64,000 nucleotides of DNA. Origin: an uncultured Eubacteriales bacterium. Lineage in GTDB: Bacteria > Bacillota > Clostridia > Christensenellales > Aristaeellaceae. Positions 25,681-34,458 of this stretch are shown one piece after another. Numbering within the stretch: the first letter of the stretch is position 1; every line of letters begins with the position of its first letter. The stretch covers positions 1 through 64,000 of the forward strand of contig CACWXP010000005.1 in NCBI GenBank assembly GCA_902764875.1. Direction: 5' to 3'. The notes under the pieces are model-generated. The model was not told the origin of the DNA. It ran no database searches and was given only the letters and a program-made list of their open reading frames with translations. A program made the translations under genes and the position numbers.

Positions 25681-26871
25681 ATGGACAATATTCTGTCCTA
25701 TATCAAATGGCGAGGGGATTTGACTGTCAGACAAAGCAGATTCAATGAGGTGGACAACCTGATATTATCCACATTGAGCTATCTGAGCTTTGATGGGATC
25801 ATCCCGGAAAGTCCCGCTGGAAGTATATCCATCGGACAGGCTGCTCAAAGGTATTTTAGGCTTCATCCGCTACCGGATGAGCAGGACATCGAAAAAATGA
25901 ATACAGGATCCGGACGGGAGTGGATGTTTTATCTGATGGCTTCTTCCCGACGTTTCCGGAATATGCGCCTGTCAAATTATAAGAATATTCTTGATCCGGA
26001 GAGTGTGAAACAGTTTACCGCCATGACTATTCACACATCCAGAAACGACTTGTACATCGCATATCGCGGAACAAACGATACCCTGACAGGCTGGAAAGAG
26101 GATTTCCTGCTGGCTTGTCTGCCTGAAGTCGCTTCCCAGGAGGAAGCTGTGAATTATGCCAGAACAGTAGCGGAACAATATACGCAGAAACGGTTGTTTC
26201 TGGGTGGTCATTCAAAGGGCGGTAATCTGGCGGTTTACGCCGCAGTGAAAGTACCCATGAACATTCAGGATCGGATTCAGACTGTCTGGTCTAATGACGG
26301 ACCGGGCTATCAGGAGGACTTTATCACATCCGAATCCTATCTTCGCATGGCAGCGAAAATCCATACGATTGTCCCCAAATCCTCCGTCGTCGGTATGCTG
26401 ATGGCTCATGATCATCAATACACCATTGTGGACAGCTATCAGAAGGGACTGCTGCAGCACGACGGGCTGTCCTGGAGGGTCATTGGAAATCAGTTCGTAC
26501 ACTTCCCGGAACTGACCAGGGAAAGCCAGGCGGCAGGGCGTAGTATACGGACATGGCTGGATACGCACCCGCAGGAGGAACGGCTGGCTTTTGTGAACGC
26601 ACTGTTCGATGTGCTCAGCGCAACCGGTACACAAAAACTTTCTGAAATTCGTCGGGATCGGATTAAATCGATGATTGTTTCTCTCCCTTATTATCGGGAA
26701 CTCCCCAAAGACACGCGGGAGCAGATTCTTCGATTTTTCGTACTGCTCAACAGCGTTACTCTACGCCTGAACAATGAAACGGCGATTGAGAAAACTTCCA
26801 GAATGATCGGAAAGATTTCCTTTTCCACCCGCAGCGCAGGACGAAAAGCGAGAGAAGAAAGAAAACGGTAA
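25681..26871 (+). CDS. DUF2974 (Mbeg1-like) alpha/beta-hydrolase, probable lipase
   Basis: 396 residues. The nucleophile elbow GGHSKGGNL has Ser at 178; AYRGTNDTLTGWKEDF upstream is the class-3-lipase-like oxyanion region, and the candidate His lies in the FVHFPEL area. No signal peptide, so it is intracellular. The C-terminal 80 residues are helical and basic. An intracellular lipase beside an acyl-activation operon could free fatty acids for re-activation. Start ATG at 25681 with AAGGATGG upstream; the 84-base gap before it holds no convincing gene. Confidence 0.82.
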   Translation: MDNILSYIKWRGDLTVRQSRFNEVDNLILSTLSYLSFDGIIPESPAGSISIGQAAQRYFRLHPLPDEQDIEKMNTGSGREWMFYLMASSRRFRNMRLSNYKNILDPESVKQFTAMTIHTSRNDLYIAYRGTNDTLTGWKEDFLLACLPEVASQEEAVNYARTVAEQYTQKRLFLGGHSKGGNLAVYAAVKVPMNIQDRIQTVWSNDGPGYQEDFITSESYLRMAAKIHTIVPKSSVVGMLMAHDHQYTIVDSYQKGLLQHDGLSWRVIGNQFVHFPELTRESQAAGRSIRTWLDTHPQEERLAFVNALFDVLSATGTQKLSEIRRDRIKSMIVSLPYYRELPKDTREQILRFFVLLNSVTLRLNNETAIEKTSRMIGKISFSTRSAGRKAREERKR

Positions 26872-26909
26872 GCAGCAGATGAATGTAGCATGATACAGGA
26901 GGAGTGAAC

Positions 26910-28085
26910 ATGCGGCAGAAAGGCGATCATCCAATCACCGCGGAAAGAATTGCAGTTGAGCGAATCCTATGCGGCATTCTGGCTGCTTTTCTTGTTCTGC
27001 TGATCATTCGGCAGCTTTTCCGGCTGGGATGGACCTGGATTGGGCCTTTCCTGGTTGCGCTGCCAATTGCTGCGTTATTGCAGCCGGCAGTTTCTTTTTT
27101 CAGCGACAAATGCAAAATGCCAAAGGGGATTGCCGCATTGATTCCGGTTCTGTTTTCAATATTATTGCTGTGCATCTGTCTGTTTTTAATCGTCAGCCAT
27201 CTTGTGAGGGAAACAGAACAGATTGCCAGCAATCCTTCGGTGATTCTGACCGGTTTAACGGATATATTTCAGCAGATCAGCCATAAACTGGAGACGATGG
27301 CATCATCCCTGGGGCTGGAAGGAAGGACATGGGCCATGGAATTCACAGGGGAAATATCGCAACACCTTTCTTCCTGGCTTACCGCGTCTGCTGGAAAACT
27401 CAGCTCCTTTGCGGGACAGCTGGTTTCCCATGTGACAGATTTCATTGTTTTCCTTACTTTCTGTATGATGGGACTGTTTTTCCTGACCAGAGATTATGAC
27501 CTGATCCAAAGCATGTTCCAAAAATGGAAATCCAGTCTGTTGCGTGGGGAAGCACGAAATCTTTTTCAGGCAGGATTAACAGGCGCTCTGGGCTATATCA
27601 GGGTGCAGGCGTTTTATGCCATTGTTTCTCTTGTTGCGGGTATCGTTTTCTGGAGCATACAGGGGAATCCCTATGCGGCTATTATTTCCATCACAGCGGC
27701 TGTTCTGGAGTTTATTCCTGTTGTTGGGAACGGCACCGTGTATCTTCCCTGGGCTGCCGTGGAGATTCTCCTTGGCAATTTCTCAGCCGCGCTGTATCCG
27801 CTCGGCTTTTTTCTATGCCTGCTATGGTTTCGCAGGCTTACGGAACCGAGAATGCTGTCCAGAAAAATCGGGATTTCACCATTGCTCAGCCTGATCAGCA
27901 CATATGTAGGGCTGAAAGCAGGAGGTATCGGAGGAATGATTACGGGACCTGTCATGATGACAGTGTTGGTTACTTTCGTTCGCGGTTCCTGGCTGCAGAT
28001 ATTGAAAACGGATATCAACACAATCCGAAGCTATTTGCATCATCGGTGGCATCCGGAAATTTCTGGGGAAACCCGGGGGAAATAA
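26910..28085 (+). CDS. AI-2E family membrane protein (YtvI-like)
   Basis: 391 residues with about eight membrane helices in the family pattern: two at the N-terminus, a long helical segment outside (about 90-150), and a C-terminal bundle containing PLLSLISTYVGLKAGGIGG and MITGPVMM. Members export signals or solutes, or act as antiporters; the YtvI branch is common in spore formers. The ATG at 26910 is 7 bases after AGGAGG, better placed than the GTG at 26904. It ends the operon started at 22576 and may move its product across the membrane. Confidence 0.85.
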   Translation: MRQKGDHPITAERIAVERILCGILAAFLVLLIIRQLFRLGWTWIGPFLVALPIAALLQPAVSFFSDKCKMPKGIAALIPVLFSILLLCICLFLIVSHLVRETEQIASNPSVILTGLTDIFQQISHKLETMASSLGLEGRTWAMEFTGEISQHLSSWLTASAGKLSSFAGQLVSHVTDFIVFLTFCMMGLFFLTRDYDLIQSMFQKWKSSLLRGEARNLFQAGLTGALGYIRVQAFYAIVSLVAGIVFWSIQGNPYAAIISITAAVLEFIPVVGNGTVYLPWAAVEILLGNFSAALYPLGFFLCLLWFRRLTEPRMLSRKIGISPLLSLISTYVGLKAGGIGGMITGPVMMTVLVTFVRGSWLQILKTDINTIRSYLHHRWHPEISGETRGK

Positions 28086-28119
28086 TGTCTTACAAATGCG
28101 CTGGAATGTACACATTTTC

Positions 28120-28178
28120 ATCATTTCGCCCTTTCTATAAGTGGTGAAAGCGAAAAATGCCGCATATGCTGTATTTGT
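28120..28178 (+). promoter_or_regulatory. Shared 59-bp upstream element, copy B (before oleate hydratase)
   Basis: Ungapped match to 22484-22542 (46 of 59 bases), with the same TAAGTGGTGAAA and TATGCTGTA cores at the same spacing, ending 38 bases before the oleate hydratase start. Outside this stretch the two upstream regions are unrelated, so the match is selected rather than a leftover duplication. Confidence 0.7.
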
Positions 28179-28216
28179 CCCGGAACACTTAACGAATTTG
28201 CGAAGGAGGAATCAGC

Positions 28217-29995
28217 ATGTATTATTCCAGTGGTAATTATGAGGCATTTGCACGTCCGGAGAAACCGGAAGGCGTCGATCGGAAAAGCGCCTATATTGTC
28301 GGTACCGGACTGGCTGCGCTGACGGCTGCCTGCTATCTGGTGCGCGATGGACAGATGAAGGGCAAGCGGATTCATATTTTTGAGAAAGATCCGATTCCCG
28401 GCGGAGCCTGTGACGGATGGGAATATCCCGGTCTCGGATACGTGATGCGCGGCGGACGGGAAATGGATAACCATTTCGAGGTTATGTGGGATCTGTTCCG
28501 TTCCATTCCTTCCATCCAGACGGAAGGCGTATCCGTACTGGATGAGTATTACTGGCTGAACAAGAAGGATCCCAATTTCAGCCTGTGTCGCGCGACCGTC
28601 AACCGTGGTCAGGACGCGCATACCGATGGAAAGTTTGCCATCAGCGACAAAGGCGCGATGGAAATCATGAACCTGTTCTTTACCCCGGATGAGGAACTGT
28701 ATAACAAGAAGATTACCGATTATTTTGACGACGAGGTGTTGAACAGCAATTTCTGGCTGTACTGGCGCACCATGTTCGCCTTTGAAAACTGGCACAGCGC
28801 ACTGGAAATGAAGCTGTATATCAAGCGGTTCATCCATCATATCGGAGGATTGCCGGATTTCAAGGCTCTTCGCTTCACAAAGTATAATCAGTATGAATCC
28901 ATGATTCTGCCCATGATCAAATATCTCGAGAGCCATGACGTGCAGTTCCATTACAACACAAAGGTTGTCAATGTTCAGTTTGATATCCTTGCCGACGGAA
29001 AGAAATACGCCACCAGTATCGAGGTGATGCACGAGGGAGAAAAGGACTATGTCATGCTGACGGACGATGACCTGGTGTTTATCACCAACGGCGGATGCGT
29101 GGAGAATTCCACCATGGGCAGCCAGAACAAACCCGCGGAATTCAATCCGGAGATCAGGCCCGGAGGCGGCTGGGATATGTGGCGTCGGATTGCCGCGCAG
29201 GATCCCTCTTTTGGTCACCCGGACAAGTTCTGCTTTGACCCGGAACAGACCAACTGGATGAGTGCCACGGTAACCACCCTGGACTACCGCATCATTCCCT
29301 ATATTGAAAAGATCTGTAAGCGGGACCCCTTCAGCGGAGGCGTGGTGACCGGGGGGATTGTGACGGTAAAGGATTCAGGATGGCTTATGAGCTGGACGAT
29401 CAACCGGCAGCCTCAGTTCCGCAATCAGCCGAAGGATCAGTGCCTGGTGTGGGTGTACGGACTGTTTACAGACAAGGACGGAGATTTCATCAGGAAGCCC
29501 ATGCGGGAATGTACCGGGAAGGAAATCTGCATGGAATGGCTGTATCATCTGGGCGTGCCGGAGAGCGATATCCCGCGCATGGCGGAGGAAAGCGCCAACA
29601 CCGTGCCGGTGATGATGCCATATATTACCGCGTTCTTTATGCCCCGCGGAAAGGGAGACCGGCCTGATGTGGTGCCGGAAGGGGCTGTGAACTTCGCTTT
29701 CCTGGGGCAGTTTGCCGAGACGAAACGGGATACCATCTTTACGACGGAGTATTCCATGCGGACCGGTATGGAAGCGGTCTATACCCTGCTGAACATCGAT
29801 CGGGGCGTGCCGGAAGTCTGGGGAAGTACCTATGACATCCGCGATCTGCTGAATGCCAGCGTGAAGCTCCGGGATGGCCGTCCGCTGACAGATATGAAAC
29901 TGAACCTGATCGACAGAACCGCGATTCACGAGCTTCTGAAGCGCGTGCACGGAACGGATATTGAAAAACTGCTGAAGGATTATCAGGTCATCTGA
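28217..29995 (+). CDS. ohyA: Oleate hydratase (FAD-dependent, myosin-cross-reactive antigen family)
   Basis: 592 residues, full length. It adds water to the cis-9 double bond of oleate and similar fatty acids to give 10-hydroxy acids (EC 4.2.1.53), removing toxic unsaturated host or plant lipids. The dinucleotide fold GTGLAAL is at 29-35, then FEKDPIPGGACDG, and the catalytic loop RGGREM with Glu82, the position of the water-activating Glu in characterised OhyA. The C-terminal part has the family's FNFAFLGQ-like AFLGQFAET and YTLLNIDRGVPEV. The ATG follows AAGGAGG and the gene has the shared 59-bp element. Confidence 0.97.
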   Translation: MYYSSGNYEAFARPEKPEGVDRKSAYIVGTGLAALTAACYLVRDGQMKGKRIHIFEKDPIPGGACDGWEYPGLGYVMRGGREMDNHFEVMWDLFRSIPSIQTEGVSVLDEYYWLNKKDPNFSLCRATVNRGQDAHTDGKFAISDKGAMEIMNLFFTPDEELYNKKITDYFDDEVLNSNFWLYWRTMFAFENWHSALEMKLYIKRFIHHIGGLPDFKALRFTKYNQYESMILPMIKYLESHDVQFHYNTKVVNVQFDILADGKKYATSIEVMHEGEKDYVMLTDDDLVFITNGGCVENSTMGSQNKPAEFNPEIRPGGGWDMWRRIAAQDPSFGHPDKFCFDPEQTNWMSATVTTLDYRIIPYIEKICKRDPFSGGVVTGGIVTVKDSGWLMSWTINRQPQFRNQPKDQCLVWVYGLFTDKDGDFIRKPMRECTGKEICMEWLYHLGVPESDIPRMAEESANTVPVMMPYITAFFMPRGKGDRPDVVPEGAVNFAFLGQFAETKRDTIFTTEYSMRTGMEAVYTLLNIDRGVPEVWGSTYDIRDLLNASVKLRDGRPLTDMKLNLIDRTAIHELLKRVHGTDIEKLLKDYQVI

Positions 29996-30057
29996 TTGCC
30001 GCGGTATGCCTGCTGCAATGAACAGAAGCAAGATCTTCAACAAGGAGTGTGGAATCC

Positions 30058-30840
30058 ATGATTGAGAAGGTAAATCCGGGCCATCCGGATAAAATAGCGG
30101 ATCGAATTGCAGGCGCACTTGTGGACTGGGCATACACTGCGCATAAGGATCCCAGAATCGCTGTGGAGGTGCTCCTGGGGCATGGGAATTGCCATATCAT
30201 TGCGGAGACCTCTGTCCATATTCCGGAAACCAGCGTACAGGAGATCGTCTCACGGATCGCTGGGGACGTGATGCTTGATTATCTGGAAGTGCCGCAGGAT
30301 ATTCACCTGGCAGAAAATCAGGATGGTGGCGTTCGTTGCGGCGACAACGGTATCTTTAAAGGAATGCCGCTGACAGAGGAGCAGAAGAAGCTTTCGGCGA
30401 TAGCCCGGAGCATCTATGCGAAATATCCGTATGACGGGAAGTATGTGCTGAACGGGGAGCAACTGATTATCTGTCAGAGCAATGCAGGGAGGGCTTCCCT
30501 TGCTGAAGACTTTCCTGTTGCGCAGATCAATCCTTTGGGAGACTGGACCGGAGGCACTGATGTGGATAGCGGAGCCACGAATCGCAAACTGGGCAGCGAT
30601 ATGGCAGACAGCGTTACCGGCGGCGGACTGCATGGGAAGGATCTTTCCAAGGCAGATGTATCCGTGAATATCCACGCGTTTCTGAAAGCACAGCGAATCG
30701 GAGCGCCTGTTGAACTGTGCTGTGCCATTGGAGATGAAAGAGTGGACGGTGTCCCCTATGCTGAGATCGTTGAAGAAGCCAGGAACTATGTCAGGTCCGT
30801 CGGAGGATTTGAGAAACTGGCGGAATGGGGCCTTTTCTGA
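30058..30840 (+). CDS. Shortened S-adenosylmethionine synthetase-like protein
   Basis: 260 residues against about 390 for MetK. The N-terminal GHPDKIADRIAGALVDW (8-24) matches the MetK ATP/Met site, CGDNGIFKG replaces the GAGDQG loop, YPYDGKYVL matches the PDGK..V segment, and NPLGDWTGG...GATNRKL then GGGLHGKDLSKAD match the GGP.GD..LTGRK and GGGA.SGKD.(T/S)KVD blocks. The middle and C-terminal domains are shortened. It may make SAM locally for the next gene, a radical SAM enzyme, or bind SAM or ATP for another purpose. The ATG at 30058 follows AAGGAG. It lies in the oleate hydratase operon. Confidence 0.8.
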   Translation: MIEKVNPGHPDKIADRIAGALVDWAYTAHKDPRIAVEVLLGHGNCHIIAETSVHIPETSVQEIVSRIAGDVMLDYLEVPQDIHLAENQDGGVRCGDNGIFKGMPLTEEQKKLSAIARSIYAKYPYDGKYVLNGEQLIICQSNAGRASLAEDFPVAQINPLGDWTGGTDVDSGATNRKLGSDMADSVTGGGLHGKDLSKADVSVNIHAFLKAQRIGAPVELCCAIGDERVDGVPYAEIVEEARNYVRSVGGFEKLAEWGLF

Positions 30841-30894
30841 GACTTCCGGGAACTGAATGAAAAATAAATGATTGAAAGAAAAGGAGTGCAGCCC

Positions 30895-32310
30895 ATGAAT
30901 CTTTCGGAGAAACTGAAATCCATTGGTGTAAAACAGGTGCTCAAATATGTGGATAAGGATTTTGAGCATAACGCGGTGAAAGTTTGCGACTGGCTGATTG
31001 ACCATGATAAGGATGGCGGCGTGAAAAACGAAGCCACCATGGTGCGGAATGTGCTGCAGGATCCGGACAGCAACTGGTATCAGCTGGTGAAGAGCCTGTA
31101 CACGGAAATTGATGACGAACAGCGGAAAAGACTCCTTGAGAATTTTGTGATCAATGCCTGCCTGATCGGCACACCCACCGGTTTTGAAAACAGTGTCCGG
31201 TATGACTGCAATGTGCCCTGGGCGATTCTGATGGATCCCACATCCGGCTGCAATCTGCACTGCACAGGCTGCTGGGCTGCGGAATATGGAAACAAGCTGA
31301 ACCTGACACTGGAGGAACTTGACAGCATCATCGCGCAGGCGGAGGACCTGGGATGTTACTTCTTTATCTACTCCGGCGGGGAACCGCTCGTACGGAAAAA
31401 GGATATCATCACCCTTTGCGAACGTCATCCGGAAGCGGCCTTCCTTTCCTTTACCAACGGCACCCTGATCGATGAAGCGTTCGCGGATGAAATGCTACGG
31501 GTGAAGAACTTTGTTCCTGCCATCTCCATCGAGGGCTTTGAGGAGGAGACGGATTTCCGGCGCGGAAAAGGAACCTATGCTTCCGTTGTGCGGGCCATGA
31601 ATCTGCTGAAGGAACGAAAACTGCTTTTCGGAGCGAGCTGCTGTTACACGTCAAAGAATGTGGAAGTGATTGGGAGCGAAGCATATTTTGACAGCTTGAT
31701 TGATCTGGGCGCAAAGTTCATGTGGCTTTTCACCTACATGCCGGTTGGCGTGGACGCGGTGCCGGAGCTGATGGCAAGCAGCGAGCAGCGGGAGTATATG
31801 TACCATTTTGTCCGGGCTATGCGGGATAAAAAGCCCCTCTTCACCATGGATTTCTGGAACGATGGGGAATACGCGGACGGATGCATCGCCGGAGGACGGC
31901 GCTATCTGCATATCAACGCCAACGGAGATGTGGAGCCCTGCGCCTTCATCCATTACAGCGACAGCAATATCCGGGAAAAAAGCCTGCTGGAGGCGCTGCA
32001 GTCTCCGCTATTCATGGCCTATCACCGGGGACAGCCCTTTAATGAGAATATGCTCCGCCCCTGCCCGCTGCTGGACAATCAGGGGAAACTGGCGGAAATG
32101 GTAGATGCGTCCGGAGCTCATTCCACGGATCTTCAGAATCCGGAGGACGTGCATGAACTCTGTGCCAAGTGCAAAGCTGCTGCTGACTGCTGGCAGGTCA
32201 CCAGTCAGGAACTCTGGGAGGAGGACCATGGACCTGAAAGGTGGGAGGCCAAAAAAGTCAAAATCGCTGAACGGAATCAGAAATTGCAGAATAAGGTCAG
32301 GCGTGCCTGA
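30895..32310 (+). CDS. Radical SAM enzyme with SPASM-like C-terminal cysteines (paralogue 2)
   Basis: 471 residues. Cluster motif CNLHCTGC at 119-126 and GGEP at 161-164; helical N-terminal domain of about 105 residues. It shares long identical blocks with the protein at 17927-19300: LHCTGCWAAEYGN, FTNGTLIDE, MLRVKNFVPAIS, GCIAGGRRY and HYSDSNIREK, plus the C-terminal Cys set ending in CAKCKAAADC. The ATG at 30895 follows AAAGGAGTG. It lies just after the SAM-synthetase-like gene and oleate hydratase, so a fatty-acyl substrate is possible, while SPASM enzymes usually act on peptides or proteins. Substrate unknown. Confidence 0.9.
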   Translation: MNLSEKLKSIGVKQVLKYVDKDFEHNAVKVCDWLIDHDKDGGVKNEATMVRNVLQDPDSNWYQLVKSLYTEIDDEQRKRLLENFVINACLIGTPTGFENSVRYDCNVPWAILMDPTSGCNLHCTGCWAAEYGNKLNLTLEELDSIIAQAEDLGCYFFIYSGGEPLVRKKDIITLCERHPEAAFLSFTNGTLIDEAFADEMLRVKNFVPAISIEGFEEETDFRRGKGTYASVVRAMNLLKERKLLFGASCCYTSKNVEVIGSEAYFDSLIDLGAKFMWLFTYMPVGVDAVPELMASSEQREYMYHFVRAMRDKKPLFTMDFWNDGEYADGCIAGGRRYLHINANGDVEPCAFIHYSDSNIREKSLLEALQSPLFMAYHRGQPFNENMLRPCPLLDNQGKLAEMVDASGAHSTDLQNPEDVHELCAKCKAAADCWQVTSQELWEEDHGPERWEAKKVKIAERNQKLQNKVRRA

Positions 32311-32376
32311 AAGGAAGGATCTCTGAAAGGAACAAGGATCCGACGGCAGAGCCATCGCGAATAATGAGAGGAGAAT

Positions 32377-32715
32377 ATGAAAATGGCAATATTGAATCGA
32401 AGTATCAGAAACATGGTGCTTGCGGGAATCGGTGCGGCAGCGCTCGCACATGAGGAAAGCAGCGATCTGCTTCATCATCTGGTTGAAAAAGGTGAGGCAA
32501 TTGTCACAAACAGTGGGATCCAAAATGAGCTGCTTCATCATGATCCGGATGACATGAAAGAAACAGAAACGCCTGTGGATGAAAGCGCATGGCTGGATAC
32601 ACTCTGCAGGATGACACCCGATCAGCTGGGTGTCTTGAAGGAAGCGATTCATTCGGTCGAATGGGCCAGGAACAACAATGCTGGCGATGAAAATGCGGAC
32701 GAGGAAGAAGGATAA
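32377..32715 (+). CDS. Phasin-like small helical protein
   Basis: 112 residues. The first 50 (MVLAGIGAAALAHEESSDLL, then LVEKGEAIVTNSG) match the short phasin-like proteins of Firmicutes: a slightly hydrophobic helix, then KGE, then an acidic helical tail. Phasins coat lipid or polyhydroxyalkanoate granules; in this group the role is unproven. It ends 5 bases before the UbiB-family gene, a pairing seen in other clostridia. The acidic end (DENADEEEG) is probably disordered. Confidence 0.6.
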   Translation: MKMAILNRSIRNMVLAGIGAAALAHEESSDLLHHLVEKGEAIVTNSGIQNELLHHDPDDMKETETPVDESAWLDTLCRMTPDQLGVLKEAIHSVEWARNNNAGDENADEEEG

Positions 32716-32720
32716 GAAGT

Positions 32721-34289
32721 ATGGCCAGGGAACTGCGTACTGATCAGCGGAAGCGTTTTGCGCAAATTATCGAAGTGCTTCGCCGCAACGAGATATCATC
32801 CAAAGGAATAACGCCGGATAAGCTTGCCGCCATTATGGAGGAATTGGGGCCAACGTTTATCAAACTGGGGCAGATTCTTTCCATGCGATCGGATTTTCTT
32901 CCCCAGGAATACTGTGACGCGCTGGTCCACCTGCAGACCCACGTGGAACCCATGCCATTCGAACAGGTCAAATCCATCCTGGAGGACGCTTTCGGGCGTC
33001 CTCTTCAGGATGTGTTTTCTTTTTTTGAACCGACAGCGCTTGGAAGCGCGTCCATCGCGCAGGTTCACGCGGCGGAGCTGCCATCAGGAGAAAAAGTGGT
33101 TGTCAAGGTACAGCGGGAAGGGATCCATGAGGTTATGAACCGGGACATCATTCTCCTGAAAAAAGCAGCCGAGGCGCTGAAATATACCCCGCATCACGGA
33201 CTGGTGGATTTCAACCGGGTGCTGGATGAAATGTGGGTTGTCGCGCAGCAGGAGATGAATTTCCTGACGGAAGCGCAGAACCTGGAAACCTTCTCCCGGC
33301 TGAACGCGGATACAGCCTATATCACGGCTCCTAAAGTATTCCCCACATATTCCACAGGAAATGTACTGGTGATGGAGAGAATCGATGGGATCCCAATCAA
33401 TGATAAAGAAGCGATGGTTCAGGCCGGATATGATCTTGACGAAATCGGGCTGAAGCTTGCGGACAACTATGTCAAGCAGTTGATCGAGGATGGCTTTTTC
33501 CATGCGGATCCGCATCCGGGGAATATCCGCATCCGGGACGGAAAAATCGTTTATCTGGATATGGGGATGATGGGATCCCTGTCAGAAAGAGACCGAAAGG
33601 TTATTCGTCAGGCAGTGGAAGGCGTTGCGAGAAACAATCCGGAAGCCTGTAAGAAAGCGGTGCTTCAGTTGGGTGTGATCACACATGAAATCGATCACAG
33701 GGCATTGTACAGGGACTGCGAAACCATGCTGGATCGCTACGGATCCATGGAACTGGGCAGTATGGATCTGTCAGCCGTGATGAAAGATATCATGGATATC
33801 ATGAAGAAGCACCAGATCGGGATGCCCGGCGGGTTATCCCTGCTGGTGCGTGGGCTGGCGACCGTGGAAGGCGTTATTGTGGATATCGCACCATCCGTGA
33901 GCGTAACACAGGTCGCGACAGCCAGAATCAGCAGTATGTTTCTGCGGGATTTTGACTGGCGCGGAACGTTGACTCGGGATGCTTATACACTGTATGAAAG
34001 CGCGCAGAAATCCCTTGATATCCCGGCTCTGGTATCTGATACGCTGCAGACAGGATTGAAGGGGGATTTGAGGAAGAAGGTTGAGATCAGCGCCGATGAA
34101 AAAACAGAAAAACTTCTGCGCGTGCTGGTAACGAAGCTGTGTATGGCATTGATTTGTGCCGCTCTGGTTCTTGCGGCCAGTATGATTTCCGGGTCGGCTA
34201 TCGTTGTTTTCGGACTGAGGGCAGAATACTGGCTGCTTGTTATAGCTGCCATTCCTGGCCTTTATTGTTTTCTGGCTCACAGAAAGTAG
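32721..34289 (+). CDS. UbiB/AarF (ABC1) family atypical kinase
   Basis: 522 residues. Family marks are the KLGQ motif at 48-51, the Ala-rich loop ALGSASIAQVH at 106-116, VVVKV, the catalytic HADPHPGN at 261-268, and the metal-binding LDMGMMG. Two membrane helices lie at the C-terminus (about 470-517). UbiB proteins are membrane ATPases that assist extraction or movement of hydrophobic lipids such as quinones. Here, next to a phasin-like protein and oleate hydratase, fatty acids or isoprenoids are plausible cargo. Confidence 0.93.
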   Translation: MARELRTDQRKRFAQIIEVLRRNEISSKGITPDKLAAIMEELGPTFIKLGQILSMRSDFLPQEYCDALVHLQTHVEPMPFEQVKSILEDAFGRPLQDVFSFFEPTALGSASIAQVHAAELPSGEKVVVKVQREGIHEVMNRDIILLKKAAEALKYTPHHGLVDFNRVLDEMWVVAQQEMNFLTEAQNLETFSRLNADTAYITAPKVFPTYSTGNVLVMERIDGIPINDKEAMVQAGYDLDEIGLKLADNYVKQLIEDGFFHADPHPGNIRIRDGKIVYLDMGMMGSLSERDRKVIRQAVEGVARNNPEACKKAVLQLGVITHEIDHRALYRDCETMLDRYGSMELGSMDLSAVMKDIMDIMKKHQIGMPGGLSLLVRGLATVEGVIVDIAPSVSVTQVATARISSMFLRDFDWRGTLTRDAYTLYESAQKSLDIPALVSDTLQTGLKGDLRKKVEISADEKTEKLLRVLVTKLCMALICAALVLAASMISGSAIVVFGLRAEYWLLVIAAIPGLYCFLAHRK

Positions 34290-34401
34290 GATTCATTCTG
34301 ATTACAATAAAATATTACAGGGTAACTTCGATGGCTCTTTCATTACCCAGCTGGCAACTTGAACCCTTGCGATTCTCGTAGTATTACGGAGCTCAGTTCG
34401 G

Positions 34402-34430
34402 TTGTTTTATGGTCAGATCCAGAGTATAAT
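34402..34430 (+). promoter_or_regulatory. Promoter of the sigma-like gene
   Basis: TTGTTT, 17 bases, TATAAT. It lies inside the upstream part of the open frame, so translation must start downstream, at the TTG at 34459. Confidence 0.7.
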
Positions 34431-34458
34431 ACAGGCATTCGAACGGGAGGTGATTGTA

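Noticed and set aside
25625-25723. Short open frame between the acyltransferase and DUF2974 genes
   Set aside because: No ribosome site, and it runs out of frame into the next gene.
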